64,000 nucleotides of DNA from DASYQD01 sp963846495 (GCA_963846495.1 CAWJWP010000002.1:1-64000); one strand, 5' to 3'. Positions 33,450 to 43,654 are shown, numbered from the stretch's first letter. Numbers and translations are program-made. Notes: generated by a model not told the origin, from the sequence alone.

Positions 33450-34373
33450 TCAGCGGGCGGCGTGCGCTCGCGGCGGACGGCGGAGCCGCTCGCGCTGCTC
33501 GGGCCGCAGCGCCTGCCACTGCGCGAAGCGCAGCGCGAGGAAAGCACGGTCGAGCTCGGCCCGTGCATCCGCTACGCGCCCGCTGGCGGCGAGCGCGGCG
33601 GGGAGGTCGAGCGACGGCGCCGGCAGCAGCGCGCCGAGCGCGCGCTCCTCGCGCTCGAGCGCTGCTCGCGCGTCGGCGAGGCTGGCGCGGCGCGCCTCGA
33701 AAGCCGTATCGAGCGCGGCGATCTGCCGCGGCTCGATAGCCAGCTCGGTGGCGATCTGCGGATCGCGCCACCACGCGCCGGGCGGCAGCGGCGGGCCTGG
33801 TGGGAGGGACCGCGGACCCGGGCCGTGTCGAGGAGGTCCACCACCCAGCGGGCCAGGCCCCGGCTTTCGTTCGCCGGGCGGAGGTGGATGACCTTCCGGC
33901 GTCGGTCCGCGACCGTCGCCCGGACGTGGTCCGTCGTCGAGCGTGCGCTGCAGCTGCTGCAGGCGCTGCCACTGCGCCGGCGAGAGCATGCTGCGCACGG
34001 TGAGCAGCAGGCCGACATGCCTTCTCTCGAGCTGTGCACGCGCGGCGACGACGCGCTCGAGACGCGGCGCGAAGGCTCGCTCGTCGGGGTCGCGCGCGTG
34101 CGTCGCTTCGGCGAGCTCGGCTTCGGCTTCCACTACGGCGACGCTCAGCTCGTTCAGCCGTGTCCGCGCCGCGGCGTAGGTCGCTTCGAGGCTGGCACGG
34201 AGCGACGGTTCGAGATCGAGCTGCGGCAGCAGCGCGCGGTCTCGCCACCAGCGCTCCTCGCCGCTCGCGTCGGCGGGCCCTCCGCGCGGCGGCTGCGGAG
34301 GTCCCTGCGCGCGCAGCGGCAGAGCCGCCGAGGCGACGAGCGCGAGCGCGGCAGTGAGCGTTCGTCCTCTCAC
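33450..34373 (-). CDS. Periplasmic Spy/CpxP-like protein, internally duplicated
   Basis: 307 residues. Signal peptide (LTAALALVASAALPLRAQG), then two related helical halves. Each starts with WWRD (RWWRDRALLPQLDL, AWWRDPQIATELAI), continues as long charged helices and ends in a SxxQWQxLxxxQ element (LSPAQWQRLQQLQ, RFAQWQALRPEQRERL). The halves are joined by a Pro/Gly-rich linker. Spy/CpxP proteins are periplasmic chaperone or stress sensors that form helical cradles. The GTG at 34373 overlaps the anti-sigma stop (GTGA), so it is third in a sigma/anti-sigma/effector operon. It is an unusual single-chain duplication of what is normally a homodimer. Confidence 0.7.
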   Translation of the reverse strand: MRGRTLTAALALVASAALPLRAQGPPQPPRGGPADASGEERWWRDRALLPQLDLEPSLRASLEATYAAARTRLNELSVAVVEAEAELAEATHARDPDERAFAPRLERVVAARAQLERRHVGLLLTVRSMLSPAQWQRLQQLQRTLDDGPRPGDGRGPTPEGHPPPPGERKPGPGPLGGGPPRHGPGPRSLPPGPPLPPGAWWRDPQIATELAIEPRQIAALDTAFEARRASLADARAALEREERALGALLPAPSLDLPAALAASGRVADARAELDRAFLALRFAQWQALRPEQRERLRRPPRAHAAR

Positions 34374-34966
34374 GACACTCTGCGCGGGGGGCGACGCCCG
34401 ATCTCGTCGAGCAGCGCTTCCGCCGGCGCGAGCGCGGCGGGCGCTCGGCGCGCCAGCGCGCCTTCGACGGCGATGAGCAGCGCGTCGTCGGCCGCCGTCG
34501 AGGCAGGGTTCGGCGAAACGACAGCCGGCAACGTCGGCGTCGCTGCCACCAGGACTGGAGCCGCCGCGCGCTCGGGCCGCAGCAGCAAGCCGATGGCGAG
34601 CAGCAACACGGCGGCGACCGCGGCGGCGGCCCAACGAAGGTCCCACGCTCCGTTACTCAAACGAGCGCCGAGCGTCCGCATCTCGTCAGCCCGAGCTGCA
34701 GCGGCGTCGCGGCCCGCAACGCGCGAGCCGCTCGTCTCGGCCGCCGCTGCGCGCCGGTCGGCGATGGCGCGCTGCTGCGCTTCCCAGAAGGCCGCCGGCC
34801 GCTCGGCGGACGCGCGCACGTCGTGGCGCCAATCGCCAAGCGCTGCCGCCAACCGCTCGCGCTCGGCCGCACACGCGGCGCAGGCGGCGACATGGGCCTG
34901 CGTTTCCGGCGAGCCTGCCCCTGCGAGCAGCTCTGTCAGCTGAACGTCGTCGAGATGTTCGTTCAT
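34370..34966 (-). CDS. Anti-sigma factor with zinc-finger-like N-terminus and one membrane helix
   Basis: 198 residues. The N-terminal HVAACAACAAERERL is a ZAS/zf-HC2 type HxxxCxxC motif that binds ECF sigma factors. A single transmembrane segment (WAAAAVAAVLLLAIGLLL) lies near residue 120, with a short periplasmic tail. The ATG at 34966 has GAGGAG about 4 nt upstream; a GTG at 34978 is less likely. It lies directly downstream of the sigma gene and is coupled to the Spy-like gene. It presumably holds the sigma factor at the membrane until an envelope signal. Confidence 0.85.
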   Translation of the reverse strand: MNEHLDDVQLTELLAGAGSPETQAHVAACAACAAERERLAAALGDWRHDVRASAERPAAFWEAQQRAIADRRAAAAETSGSRVAGRDAAAARADEMRTLGARLSNGAWDLRWAAAAVAAVLLLAIGLLLRPERAAAPVLVAATPTLPAVVSPNPASTAADDALLIAVEGALARRAPAALAPAEALLDEIGRRPPRRVS

Positions 34967-34984
34967 GGTGCTCCTCACGACGAG

Positions 34985-35581
34985 CTACTCCGCTAGCTCG
35001 CGGCGCAGGGTGCCCACCGCGCGCGACAGGTGGCTCTTCACCGAGCCGACGGCGAGGCCGAGGCACGCGGCGATCTCTTCGAGCGGCATCTCCTCGACGA
35101 AGCGCAGGTGGAACACCGCGCGCTGCCGGTCGGGCAGCCGCGCCGCTAGCGCGCGCAGCCGCGCCAGCGTCTCGCCGCGCAGCAATCGCTGCTCGGCGCT
35201 CGGCGCCGGGTCGGGCAATGGCGGCACCGCGCCCGTCTCGCTGCTGCCGCCGCCGTCGCGCCCCGCGTCGAGCCGCAGCAAGCGCCGCCAGAAGCGGTTG
35301 CCGCGGCTCTTCCGGTGGTCGCGCGCGAGGTTCGCCGCGATGCGCAGCAGCCAGCCCTCCGGATCGCACTCGCCGCGGAAGCGATGACGGGCGCGGAAGG
35401 CGCGCAGGAAGCACTCCTGCGTCAGCGCGTCGGCCTGGTCGGCGTCGCCGAGCTGGGCGAGCAGCAGCCGGAAGATGGTGCGTTGCATGCGCGGCACGAG
35501 CGCCTCGAGCTCGGTCTCCGACAGCCCGAGCGGCTGTCGCGAGGCGGCGATGGTGGTCACGTCGGCGAGCGTTCCGTTCAA
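34985..35581 (-). CDS. ECF sigma factor (RpoE-like)
   Basis: 198 residues. Region 2 shows ADQADALTQECFLRAFRARH and PEGWLLRIAANLARDHRK; region 4 shows LPDRQRAVFHLRFVEEMPL, EEIAACLGLAVGSVKSHLSR. The likely start is TTG at 35581, with a GTG 21 nt inside as an alternative; neither has a convincing ribosome site. It heads the operon with the anti-sigma and Spy-like genes, consistent with an extracytoplasmic stress response. Confidence 0.9.
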   Translation of the reverse strand: MNGTLADVTTIAASRQPLGLSETELEALVPRMQRTIFRLLLAQLGDADQADALTQECFLRAFRARHRFRGECDPEGWLLRIAANLARDHRKSRGNRFWRRLLRLDAGRDGGGSSETGAVPPLPDPAPSAEQRLLRGETLARLRALAARLPDRQRAVFHLRFVEEMPLEEIAACLGLAVGSVKSHLSRAVGTLRRELAE

Positions 35582-35744
35582 GGCCGTGGGCCTGCTCTTC
35601 CCATCCTGACGACGCGCGGCGGAAGAGGTTTACCACAGCGCGAGTAAACCCTCGCCACGCCCTCTCGTCAGAAGAGGTCGAGGCGCCGACGCGTCTCGCG
35701 CGCCGCTACGCCGCGGCCGCTTCCAAGGTGGAGGGTCCCCGCCG

Positions 35745-37061
35745 ATGCGACGTACCTCGATCCGCGTCTCCGCAGCCGCGCTCTTCTCGTTCGCTCTCGT
35801 CGCGCTTGTCCTCGTCTCGGGCGGCGGTGCGCGCGCGGCAGTGCCCGACGACTGCCGCTCGTCGGTCGACGATCCGCCGCCCGCCAACGGCCCGAGCAAC
35901 CACCGCATCGGCTACGCGGTGAGCGTTGACGGGCTGCTCTTCGAGGACGCCGGCGCAGCGGCGCTGCCGCGCGCCTCGGTGCCCGACGCGGTGGAGCTGG
36001 CGAGCGGCGAGACCTGGGTCTACTACGTCAGCGGCGAGGCCGGCCGCCACGGTATCCACATCGCTCGCCTCGCGCCGAGCGGCGAGATCGTGCCCTTCGA
36101 GTGCGTGCGGCTCGACGGCGTCTTCGACGGTCACGCCGTCGATCCCGACGTCGTGCGCCTGCCCGACGGCCGCCTGCGCCTCTTCTTCAAGGGCGACTTC
36201 GGCCTGCCGAACGAGCCGGGGAGGCAACCGATCGAGAGCGCGGTGTCGGGCGACGGCATCCACTTCGAGCGCGAGGGCGCGGCCCTCGACAGCGGCGGCG
36301 GCGCCGACCCCAGCGTCGCCCGCCTCGCCGACGGTAGCTGGCTGATGGCGACGCCGTCGCGCGGCGTCACCCACCTCGCGCGCAGCAGCGACGGCCGGCA
36401 CTTCATCTCGACGGGCGCGCCACTGCAGGCCGACGGGATCCCCGAGCTGTGGGCGACTGGCTCGCAGGTCCACCTGCTGCTCGGCTCCGACCGGCTGCGC
36501 CATCTGGTTTCGAGCGACGGAGGTGCGACTTGGAGCCAGGGACCGCCGCTCACCGTGAACTTGCCGTCGGAGCGCGGCTTGGGGAGCCCGTCGATCTCCG
36601 GTCACGCGGGGGCGTGGCGCTTCTTCGCCATCGAGCTCGACGCGCCGCCGGGGGACGGCCCCGGCCCCGGTCCGGGCGGCCCCGGTCCCGGGGGCGGCAT
36701 CGGCTGCCAGCCGTCCGAGACCGCGCTCTGCCTCGGCGGCGGCCGCTTCCGCGCCACCGCGAGCTGGAAGGCCGGCCCCGGGAACCAAGGCGCCGCCCGC
36801 GCACGCACGCTGGGTCGCGACAGCGGATGGTTCTGGTTCTTCTCGCCAGACAACGCCGAGGTGTTGGTGAAGGTGCTCGACGGCTGCAGCGTCAACGACG
36901 CCTACTGGGTCTTCGCCGCCGGCCTCACCACTCTCGAAGTCGAGCTCCGCGTCGAAGACCTCGTCGCCGACGAAGTGTGGACCCACCGCCACGCCGGCCA
37001 CGGCAACTTCCCGAGCGCCAGCGACAGTGAGGCCTTCCGCACCTGCGGCGCGACGCCGTGA
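35745..37061 (+). CDS. Secreted beta-propeller protein with C-terminal FWFF/KVLDG module
   Basis: 438 residues. Signal peptide (ALFSFALVALVLVSGGGARA), then a propeller-like region with repeated short blades (DGHAVDPDVVRLPDGRLRLF, GGGADPSVARLADGSWLMA, SSDGGATWSQGP, an Asp-box). A Gly/Pro linker leads to a C-terminal module CLGGGRFRATASW, DSGWFWFFSPDNAEVLVKVL, NDAYWVFAAGLTTLEV. That module recurs at the ends of secreted proteins in acidobacterial genomes and may mediate surface attachment or sorting; this is inference. The propeller could be a glycosidase-like domain, but catalytic acids cannot be assigned. Confidence 0.75.
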   Translation: MRRTSIRVSAAALFSFALVALVLVSGGGARAAVPDDCRSSVDDPPPANGPSNHRIGYAVSVDGLLFEDAGAAALPRASVPDAVELASGETWVYYVSGEAGRHGIHIARLAPSGEIVPFECVRLDGVFDGHAVDPDVVRLPDGRLRLFFKGDFGLPNEPGRQPIESAVSGDGIHFEREGAALDSGGGADPSVARLADGSWLMATPSRGVTHLARSSDGRHFISTGAPLQADGIPELWATGSQVHLLLGSDRLRHLVSSDGGATWSQGPPLTVNLPSERGLGSPSISGHAGAWRFFAIELDAPPGDGPGPGPGGPGPGGGIGCQPSETALCLGGGRFRATASWKAGPGNQGAARARTLGRDSGWFWFFSPDNAEVLVKVLDGCSVNDAYWVFAAGLTTLEVELRVEDLVADEVWTHRHAGHGNFPSASDSEAFRTCGATP

Positions 37062-37142
37062 CGCCTCGAAGGGCTAGCTCAACCGCGATCCGCGCCGCCG
37101 GCTCGCTCGGTCTTCGCTCGACGCTCCGCTGCGCGCGCGCCG

Positions 37143-40100
37143 CTACGGAGACGGCGCGACTACTGCGCCGCTCGCCGCCGCCTCCGGCACCACCACGTAG
37201 CCGAGCCCCTTGCTCGCCGCCAGCGCCTGCACCTTTTGGAGCTCCGGCCCCAGCAGCGCCTCGAGCTTCTGCCGCTGCACGGCGAGCTCGCGGTCGAGCT
37301 GCGCCTGCACCTCGACCATGCCTTGCGTCGGCGGCCCGAGGTGCGAGCGCGCCGACTCGTTGAGCCAGGCGTAGCGCGAGTGGAGCTTGGTGCCGGCGCC
37401 CTCGCGGCCGGCGAGGATGTCGTAGGTCACCTCGGCGTCGGGGTTGTGGAGCTCCTTCTCGACCGCCGTCAGCTGCTCGACGAGCTTCTTGCCGGCCTCG
37501 ACGAGATCGGCGGCGTCGGCGCGCTCGCCGAGCTGCTCGTGCCGCGTCTCGAGCTGGCTGCGCACGCTGCGGATCTGTCTCCACGTCGCGTGCGATCTCG
37601 GTCATGCGGTCGCGCAGCGCGAGCTGCAAGGCGAGCTGCGCCTCCTGGTCGGCGCGCGAGAGTCTTGATCCGCGGATCGGCGTCGATGCGCAGCGGCTGC
37701 GTCACCGTCTTGCCGTCGACGACGAGGCGCAGCGTGTAGTCGCCGGGCAGCGCGCTCGGCCCGACGTGGGGGTCGCCGGTGTCGACCATCGCCTCCGGGA
37801 TGTAGGGCGTGCCGTCCATCGTGAGGTCCCACTCGGCGCGGTGCAGCCCGGCCGAGGCGTCGAGGGCGGCCTCGGGCCCGCCGCTCGGGCTGGCGTCCGG
37901 ATGATCGGGGCCGATGGGCGATTCCTCGGCCTCGCTCGACAGCGTGCGCACGACCTTGCCCTGCGCGTCGACGACCTCGAGCTTGATCGGGTCTTTCGCC
38001 TTCGACTTCAGCCAGTAGGTGAAGGCCGCGCCGCTCGACGGGTTGGAGCCGGCTCCCGCATCGTCGTCGAACGATTCCTCGGCGATCGACCACGCCAGGT
38101 GCGGCCGCGGCGGGAAGAGGTGCACCGTCGCGTCGGTCACCGCCGGCGACCACTGTCGCAGCACGCTCAGGTCGTCGAGGATCCAGATCGAGCGGCCGAT
38201 CGTCGCCACCACCAGGTCGTCGCCCTTGACCGCGAGGTCGGCGATCGCCACCGTCGGCAGGTTGAGCTTGAGCGGCTCCCAGCTCGCGCCGTCGTTGCGC
38301 GAGAACTGCACGCCGCGCTCGGTGCCGACGAAGAGCAGACCGCGCTGCGCACTGTCCTCGCGCACCGTGTGCAGGTAGGCCTCGTTGTCGAGCCCGCGCG
38401 CCAGCGACTTCCAGCTGGCGCCGTAGTCGGTCGTCTTCCAGAGGTACGGGCGGTCGTCGTCGAGCCGGTGCGCGTCGGCGGTGACGTAGGCGGTGCCGGC
38501 GTCCCAGCGCGACGCCTCGATGGTGTTGACGGTGCCCCAGTCCGGCATCCCCGGCGGCGTCACCTTCTTCCAGGCTTTGCCGCCGTCGCGCGTCACGTGC
38601 ACGAGGCCGTCGTCGCTGCCCGCCCAGAGGACCGCCGCGTCGCGCGGCGACTCGGCGACGGCGAAGATGGTGTCGTAGAACTCGACGCCGGTGTTGTCAC
38701 CGGTGATCGGGCCGCCCGCCCACTTCTGCTTGCTCTTGTCGTCGCGCGTGAGGTCGGGGCTGATCACTTCCCAGTGCTGGCCGTCGTCGCGGCTCCTGAA
38801 CAGCACGTTGCCGGCGTGGTAGACGACCTTCGGGTCGTGGCGCGAGGTGACGATCGGCGCCGTCCACTGGAAGCGCCACTTCTGGTCGCCGACGCCGTGA
38901 CCCGAGCCGTTGTCGGGGTAGATGCCGACGTGCGAGGCGATGCCGGTGCGCTCGTCGTAGCGGGTGATGATGCCGAGGTACTCGCCGGCGTAGATGACCT
39001 CGGGCTCGCCGTGCACCGCCACCACGTGCCCGGCCTCGCCGCCGCCGACGCCGTGCCAGTCGGAGAGCAGGATGCCGCCGCCGTGGCGGCTGTTGCTCGG
39101 CCCCGAAACGGTGCCCCAGTCCTGCGCCGCCGCCAGCACGCGGTACGGCACGCGGTCGTCGGTGCTGACGCGGTAGAGCTGCGTGATCGGCAGCGGCGGC
39201 CGGTGCCAGCTCTCGCCGCCGTCGGAGGAGAGCGACACGCCGGCGTCGCTGCCGACGATCATCCGCTTGGGGTCGGTGGGGTCGATCCACACGTCGTGGA
39301 AGTCCCAGCCACCGCCCCTGGCGACGCGAACCGTCTCGCCGCCGTCGATCGTCTTCAGCATCGAAACTTCGGGGAACCACACGATGTTCGCGTTCGTGGG
39401 ATCGACGGTGAGACACGTGTAGTACCAGGCGCGCTGGCGCAGGCCGCGCGACTCGTTGACGAGCGAGAAGCTCTCGCCGCCGTCGTCGGAGCGGAAGAGG
39501 CCGCCCTCCTCGGCTTCGATCAGCGCATAGACGCGGTTCGAGTCGCTCGGCGCCACGCGCACGCCGACTTTGCCGACGATGCCGGCGGGCAGCCCTTCGT
39601 CCTCGCCGAGCCGTTTCCACGTGTCGCCGCCGTCGCGCGAGACCCAGAGGCCGCCGCCGGGGCCGCCGCTCTCCATCGTCCACGGGTAGCGCCGCATCTG
39701 CCAGGTCCCGGCGAAGAGCGTGCGCGGGTTGTGCGGGTCGAGGGTGACGTCGGAGGCACCGGTCTTCTCGTCGACGTAGAGGACCTTCTTCCAGTTCCTG
39801 CCACCGTCGCGCGTGCGATAGACGCCGCGGTCGGGGCTGGGGCCGAAGGGCGTGCCGAGCACGGCCGCGTAGACGACGTCGGCGTCGCGCGGGTCGACGG
39901 CGAGCGAGCCCACCTGCCCCTCGAGCGCGAGCACGCGCGTCCACGTCTTGCCGCGGTCGTTCGAGCGGTAGATGCCGTTGCCCTCGGCGACGTTGCCGCG
40001 CGGGTTCGCCTCGCCGCTGCCCACCCAGACGACGTTGGGATCGGAGGGCGCCACGGCGACCGAGCCGGTGGAGGAGATCGGCTGGCTGTCGAAGACCGGC

Positions 40101-40462
40101 TCCCACGCGCGCCCGCCGTTCGTCGAGCGCCACACGCCGCCGGAGGCGGTGGCGGCGAACCAGGTCGAGGGATCTCCGGGGATGCCGGCGACGCGCGACA
40201 CGCGGCCGCCGATCGCGGGGCCGATGAGCCGGTACTCGAGCCCGCGCAGCGGGCCCTTCGCTTTCTCCTCATCGGAGAGCGGCTTCGGCTTCTCCTCCTC
40301 CGCGGGCGGCTTGCCGCGGCCTTCGGTCGGAAGCGAAGCCGCTTCGGGCGGCCGCTCCGTCGTCGTCGCGGGCGTTGCGGCGGCGAGCGGTGGAGGAGCG
40401 AGAGAGGCGAGAAGCGCGAGGCCGAGGAAGAGGAAGGCGGCGCAGCGGCGCGGGTGGGGCAT
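37143..40462 (-). CDS. Secreted sortilin/BNR-repeat protein (frameshifts near the C-terminus)
   Basis: About 1105 residues. The ATG at 40462 is preferred because GGAGGT lies just upstream and it gives a clean signal peptide (AAFLFLGLALLASLAPPPLAA). The mature part has many Asp-box/VPS10-like blades: VWRSTNGGRAWEPV, IYRSNDRGKTWTRV, LWVSRDGGDTWKRL, LFRSDDGGESFSLV, LVHVTRDGGKAWKKV. After the propeller comes an Ig-like region ending LPGDYTLRLVVDGKTVTQPL, then a coiled-coil helical tail (LVEQLTAVEKELHNPDAEV). Frames change near 37665 and 37570. Such proteins are abundant in Acidobacteriota and Bacteroidota. They are often called glycosyl hydrolases, but activity is unproven. Confidence 0.82.
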
Positions 40463-40551
40463 CGGACCTCCGGGGAAGGCCCGCATCCTATGGCAGGCAC
40501 GACGCCCCGGAGCCCGCGCCCCACGCCGAGCAGGCGACCGCTACCGCGCCG

Positions 40552-41454
40552 TCATCGATTCAAACCGCCGGCGATCGCCGTTGCGCCGCCGACCAAATCG
40601 TCGACCGCCACGCGCACCAGCTCGGGCGGCGGCGGTGGCTCGCCCTTCTTCGCCAGGACCGCCTTGTTCGCGCCAGGTTCCATCGCCGGGGCGAGCGTCG
40701 TCTTCAGTGACTCCGCATCGAACTGGTCGCGCGAGTAGCCGGCCGCTTCGAGCGCGCGCGCCGCCAGCTCCGGCAGCGGGAAGCGCGCGTTGCGGTAGAG
40801 GTCGCGATAGACGTACATCTCGCCGTCCTTCACTTCGACGAGGTCGTAGACGAGGTCGACCGGCACCGCGGTCTGCAACGCATAGTTGTGCGTCTTCCAG
40901 CCCCGCGTGCTCGCCAGCTCCTCGAGCTTCGTTTCGGGGAGCGGCGCCACGGCGTAGCGGTGCACCAGCTGCGCGAGCGCGATGGCGTCCTCGTTGCGCA
41001 GCCGCACGCAGCCGCGCGAGGCGGGGGTGCCGATCTCGTGCTCTTTGGGGGTGCCGTGCAGGTAGTAGAGGTCGGCGAAGTAGAGCTTCACCTTGCCCAT
41101 CGGATTGCGCGGCCCGGGCGGCGTCACCTTGTCCTTCGGCCGCCGGTTGTAGGGCGGGTGCCACCAGGGGTTCCACACCACCTTCTGCAGCTTGTACGTG
41201 CCGATGGGCGTGGGCTCGCGCGGCTGGCCGACGGTGACGGGGTAGCTCGTCGTCAGGTAACCGTTCTCGTAGACGTCGAGGCGGAAGGCGGGGACGTTGA
41301 CGACGAAACGCAGGGGGTCGGAGAAGCGCGGTTGGGCGGGTGACTGGGCAGCGGCGGAGGCGCAGCCGAGAGTGGACGACAGCACCAGCGCCTGCAGCAG
41401 CAGCACGAGCGACCCGCGTCGAGGGAGACGTGCGTTGCGGTGAGGTTCGCTCAT
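40552..41454 (-). CDS. L,D-transpeptidase (YkuD domain)
   Basis: 300 residues. N-terminal signal or lipoprotein-like segment (LVLLLQALVLSSTLGC). YkuD domain with VVNVPAFRLDVYENG at the start, the catalytic block HGTPKEHEIG followed by TPASRGCVRLRNEDA, where His and Cys form the active site. These enzymes make 3-3 peptidoglycan crosslinks or attach proteins to the wall. The C-terminal third is less conserved and Pro-rich (GEPPPPPELVR). The ATG at 41454 is divergent from the TPR gene at 41544, leaving 89 bp for both promoters. Confidence 0.9.
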   Translation of the reverse strand: MSEPHRNARLPRRGSLVLLLQALVLSSTLGCASAAAQSPAQPRFSDPLRFVVNVPAFRLDVYENGYLTTSYPVTVGQPREPTPIGTYKLQKVVWNPWWHPPYNRRPKDKVTPPGPRNPMGKVKLYFADLYYLHGTPKEHEIGTPASRGCVRLRNEDAIALAQLVHRYAVAPLPETKLEELASTRGWKTHNYALQTAVPVDLVYDLVEVKDGEMYVYRDLYRNARFPLPELAARALEAAGYSRDQFDAESLKTTLAPAMEPGANKAVLAKKGEPPPPPELVRVAVDDLVGGATAIAGGLNR

Positions 41455-41543
41455 GTTTGCCGCGGTAGCGCAAGAATCCTGCCCGCTGAGCCGGCCCAAT
41501 CCCGCGGGTGCTACATTCCGCGCCACCATTCAAGGAGGCAACG

Positions 41544-42134
41544 ATGTCTGGCAACGGGTTGAACAGCAGGTCGAACAACGAGCTCGGCAATCGAGTCGGT
41601 ACGCAGCTCCGCCGGCGCGCGTGGATCGGTGCGGCGCTGGTCTTCTTCCTCGGCGCGGCGAGCGGCTTCGCAGCGGCCAAGATCAAGGTCACGCCATCTT
41701 CGTTCAGCGGCAAGTCGCCACAGGAGGCGGCGGCGGCGCTGCTCGACGCCGGGCAGACGATCGCCGGCGCCGGCAGCTGGGAGCGCATCTTCGTCGGCCG
41801 CACGCGCTACCTCGGCGGCGACAAGGCGGCCGGGCAGGCGGCGTTCGACGCCATCCTCAACGGCGCGAAGGCCGAGGGCGGCGACTACGTGCGCGTCGGC
41901 CGCGTCTACTGGGAGGCCGGCGAGTGGGACAAGGCCCGCCCGCTCTTCGACAAGGCGCTGGCGCTCGAGCCGAAGGACGCCGACTGGCTGGCGGAGATCG
42001 GCGCCTACTACAACTTGAAGGGCGACCGCGCGCACGCCGAGGAGCTCTTCGCGCGCAGTCTCGCGGAGGACGCCGCCAACTCCTACAACGTGACGAAGAT
42101 GGCGGGCTCGTACCTCGGCGTGGCGCCCGATTAG
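41544..42134 (+). CDS. Membrane-anchored TPR protein
   Basis: 196 residues. Single N-terminal hydrophobic helix (WIGAALVFFLGAASGFAAA) after a basic stretch, so probably a signal anchor facing the periplasm. Helical repeats follow: YVRVGRVYWEAGEWDKARPL, DKALALEPKDADW, LAEIGAYYNLKGDRAHAEEL. The ATG at 41544 has AAGGAGG 4 nt upstream. Its stop overlaps the convergent phosphatase gene by 4 nt. The precise partner is unknown. Confidence 0.8.
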   Translation: MSGNGLNSRSNNELGNRVGTQLRRRAWIGAALVFFLGAASGFAAAKIKVTPSSFSGKSPQEAAAALLDAGQTIAGAGSWERIFVGRTRYLGGDKAAGQAAFDAILNGAKAEGGDYVRVGRVYWEAGEWDKARPLFDKALALEPKDADWLAEIGAYYNLKGDRAHAEELFARSLAEDAANSYNVTKMAGSYLGVAPD

Positions 42135-42802
42135 CCGCCGGCCGAATCCCACCACTTCGAGTGGCTGCGCCGCGTCTCGCGCGGCAGGTGGGCGTAGTGC
42201 GAGGTGTCGTTGAAGAGCATCAGCCGCGCCCGCACCGGGTCTTTGAAGTCGACGACGTTGAGGCACGCCGGCGCCTGGTCGAGGCGGTCGCGGTAGCCGC
42301 GGGCGTCGAAGCCGAGGAGACTCGACAGGAGGAGACGCAGCGTCGCCTTGTGCGAGACGACGAGCACGCGGTCGCCGCCGTGCCGCACGACGATCTCGCG
42401 CAGCACCGGCAGCGCGCGGGCGAGCACGACGACGCCCGACTCGCCGCCCTCGGGCGCGAAGGTGAACGGGTCGGCTTCCCACGCCTCGTACTCGCCCGGG
42501 AAGCGTGCCTCGACCTCGGCGCGGCTCAGCCCTTCCCACCGGCCGTGCGAGATTTCGCGCAGGCCGTCGCGCTGCTGCGGGTCGAGGCCGAGGGGCCGCG
42601 CCAGCGCCGCGGCCGTCTGCACCGCGCGACCCAGCGGGCTGCAGTAGACGGCGCAGATCCCCTCGTGCGCCAGCCGCTCGGCGAGGCGCTCGGCCTGCCA
42701 GCGCCCTTCGTCGGAGAGGTCGACGCCCACGGCGCCGGAGAAACGGTCCTCGGCCGAGAGCGCCGTCGCTCCGTGCCGCACGAGGTAAAGACGGGTCGCC
42801 AT
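42131..42802 (-). CDS. Histidine phosphatase family protein
   Basis: 223 residues of the phosphoglycerate-mutase-like superfamily. The phosphoaccepting motif LVRHGATAL is at residue 7. Supporting residues: VYCSPLGRAVQTA, GLREISHGRWEGLSRAEVE, VVSHKATLRLLL. The family includes sugar-phosphate phosphatases and alpha-ribazole phosphatase; the substrate cannot be chosen here. The C-terminal tail FNDTSHYAHLP resembles broad-specificity members. Confidence 0.88.
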   Translation of the reverse strand: MATRLYLVRHGATALSAEDRFSGAVGVDLSDEGRWQAERLAERLAHEGICAVYCSPLGRAVQTAAALARPLGLDPQQRDGLREISHGRWEGLSRAEVEARFPGEYEAWEADPFTFAPEGGESGVVVLARALPVLREIVVRHGGDRVLVVSHKATLRLLLSSLLGFDARGYRDRLDQAPACLNVVDFKDPVRARLMLFNDTSHYAHLPRETRRSHSKWWDSAGG

Positions 42803-42947
42803 CGCCCGGGAAGCGTACTGCTACAGGGCTTTACGCGTTGAGATATCCTCCCGGAGCCCGAGAGGCGCCCTGGAGCGGCGGTTGCATAGAACGCCGGGCT
42901 GGGTTCTGAGCCGAGGAGAGTGGGATTCTGATGAGGATGGGGAGCTG

Positions 42948-43640
42948 ATGGCCCAGGAAGCGCCTCGACGAGTGAGCGCGATCGTGCCCGCCTACAACGA
43001 GGCGGCCCGCATCGCCACCGTGCTCGACGTCCTCGCCTCCTATCCCGGGTTCGAGGAAGTGCTGGTCGTCGACGACGGCTCGACCGACGGCACCGGCGAA
43101 GTGGCGGCGGCGCGCGGGGCCCGGGTCATCCGCAACGCCCGCAAGAGCGGCAAGGGCGCCGCCATGCAGCGCGGCGTCGACGCGGCGGCGGGCGACGTCA
43201 TCTTCTTCTGCGACGCCGACATCGTCGGCCTCACCCACGAAGCGATCGACGAGATCGTCGCCCCGGTGCGCCGCGGCGACACCGAGATGTTCATCGGCAT
43301 GATCGACCGCCGCATCTACGACGCGCCGTTCATCATCCGCTACGTGCCGCTGCTCGGCGGCATCCGCGCGTTGACGCGCGCCCTCTGGAAGCGCACGCCG
43401 AAGCGGTTCAAGCAAGGCTTCGAGATCGAGACGGCGCTCAACTACTACGCCGCCCACCCCGGACGGCCGCAGCACAAGGTCTTCCCCGGACTGTCGCAGA
43501 CCGTCAAGGAGCAGAAGTACGGTCTGCTGCGCGGAACGTATTGGCGCTGGCGCATGGTGGTCGACATCCTCACCACCAACTGGGTTCTCCGCGTCGGCGC
43601 CGCCGCCGCAGTGGTGAGCGAAGTCCAGCGCGAGCTGTGA
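42948..43640 (+). CDS. Family 2 glycosyltransferase
   Basis: 230 residues. GT-A fold with VSAIVPAYNEAARIATVLDV, VVDDGSTDGTGEVAAARGA and the metal-binding FFCDADIVG. It resembles dolichyl/polyprenyl-phosphate sugar transferases and glucosyl-3-phosphoglycerate synthase-like enzymes but lacks membrane helices. The ATG at 42948 is chosen because GGGGAG precedes it; an earlier ATG at 42882 lacks one. It stands alone, so its pathway is unknown. Confidence 0.88.
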   Translation: MAQEAPRRVSAIVPAYNEAARIATVLDVLASYPGFEEVLVVDDGSTDGTGEVAAARGARVIRNARKSGKGAAMQRGVDAAAGDVIFFCDADIVGLTHEAIDEIVAPVRRGDTEMFIGMIDRRIYDAPFIIRYVPLLGGIRALTRALWKRTPKRFKQGFEIETALNYYAAHPGRPQHKVFPGLSQTVKEQKYGLLRGTYWRWRMVVDILTTNWVLRVGAAAAVVSEVQREL

Positions 43641-43654
43641 CCGGCTGACGCCCG

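Noticed and set aside
37604..40738. Very long plus-strand open frame opposite the BNR protein
   Set aside because: GC-rich codon bias opens frames on the opposite strand; its translation is Arg/Val/His-rich with no domain, while the minus frame has signal peptide, ribosome site and Asp-box blades.
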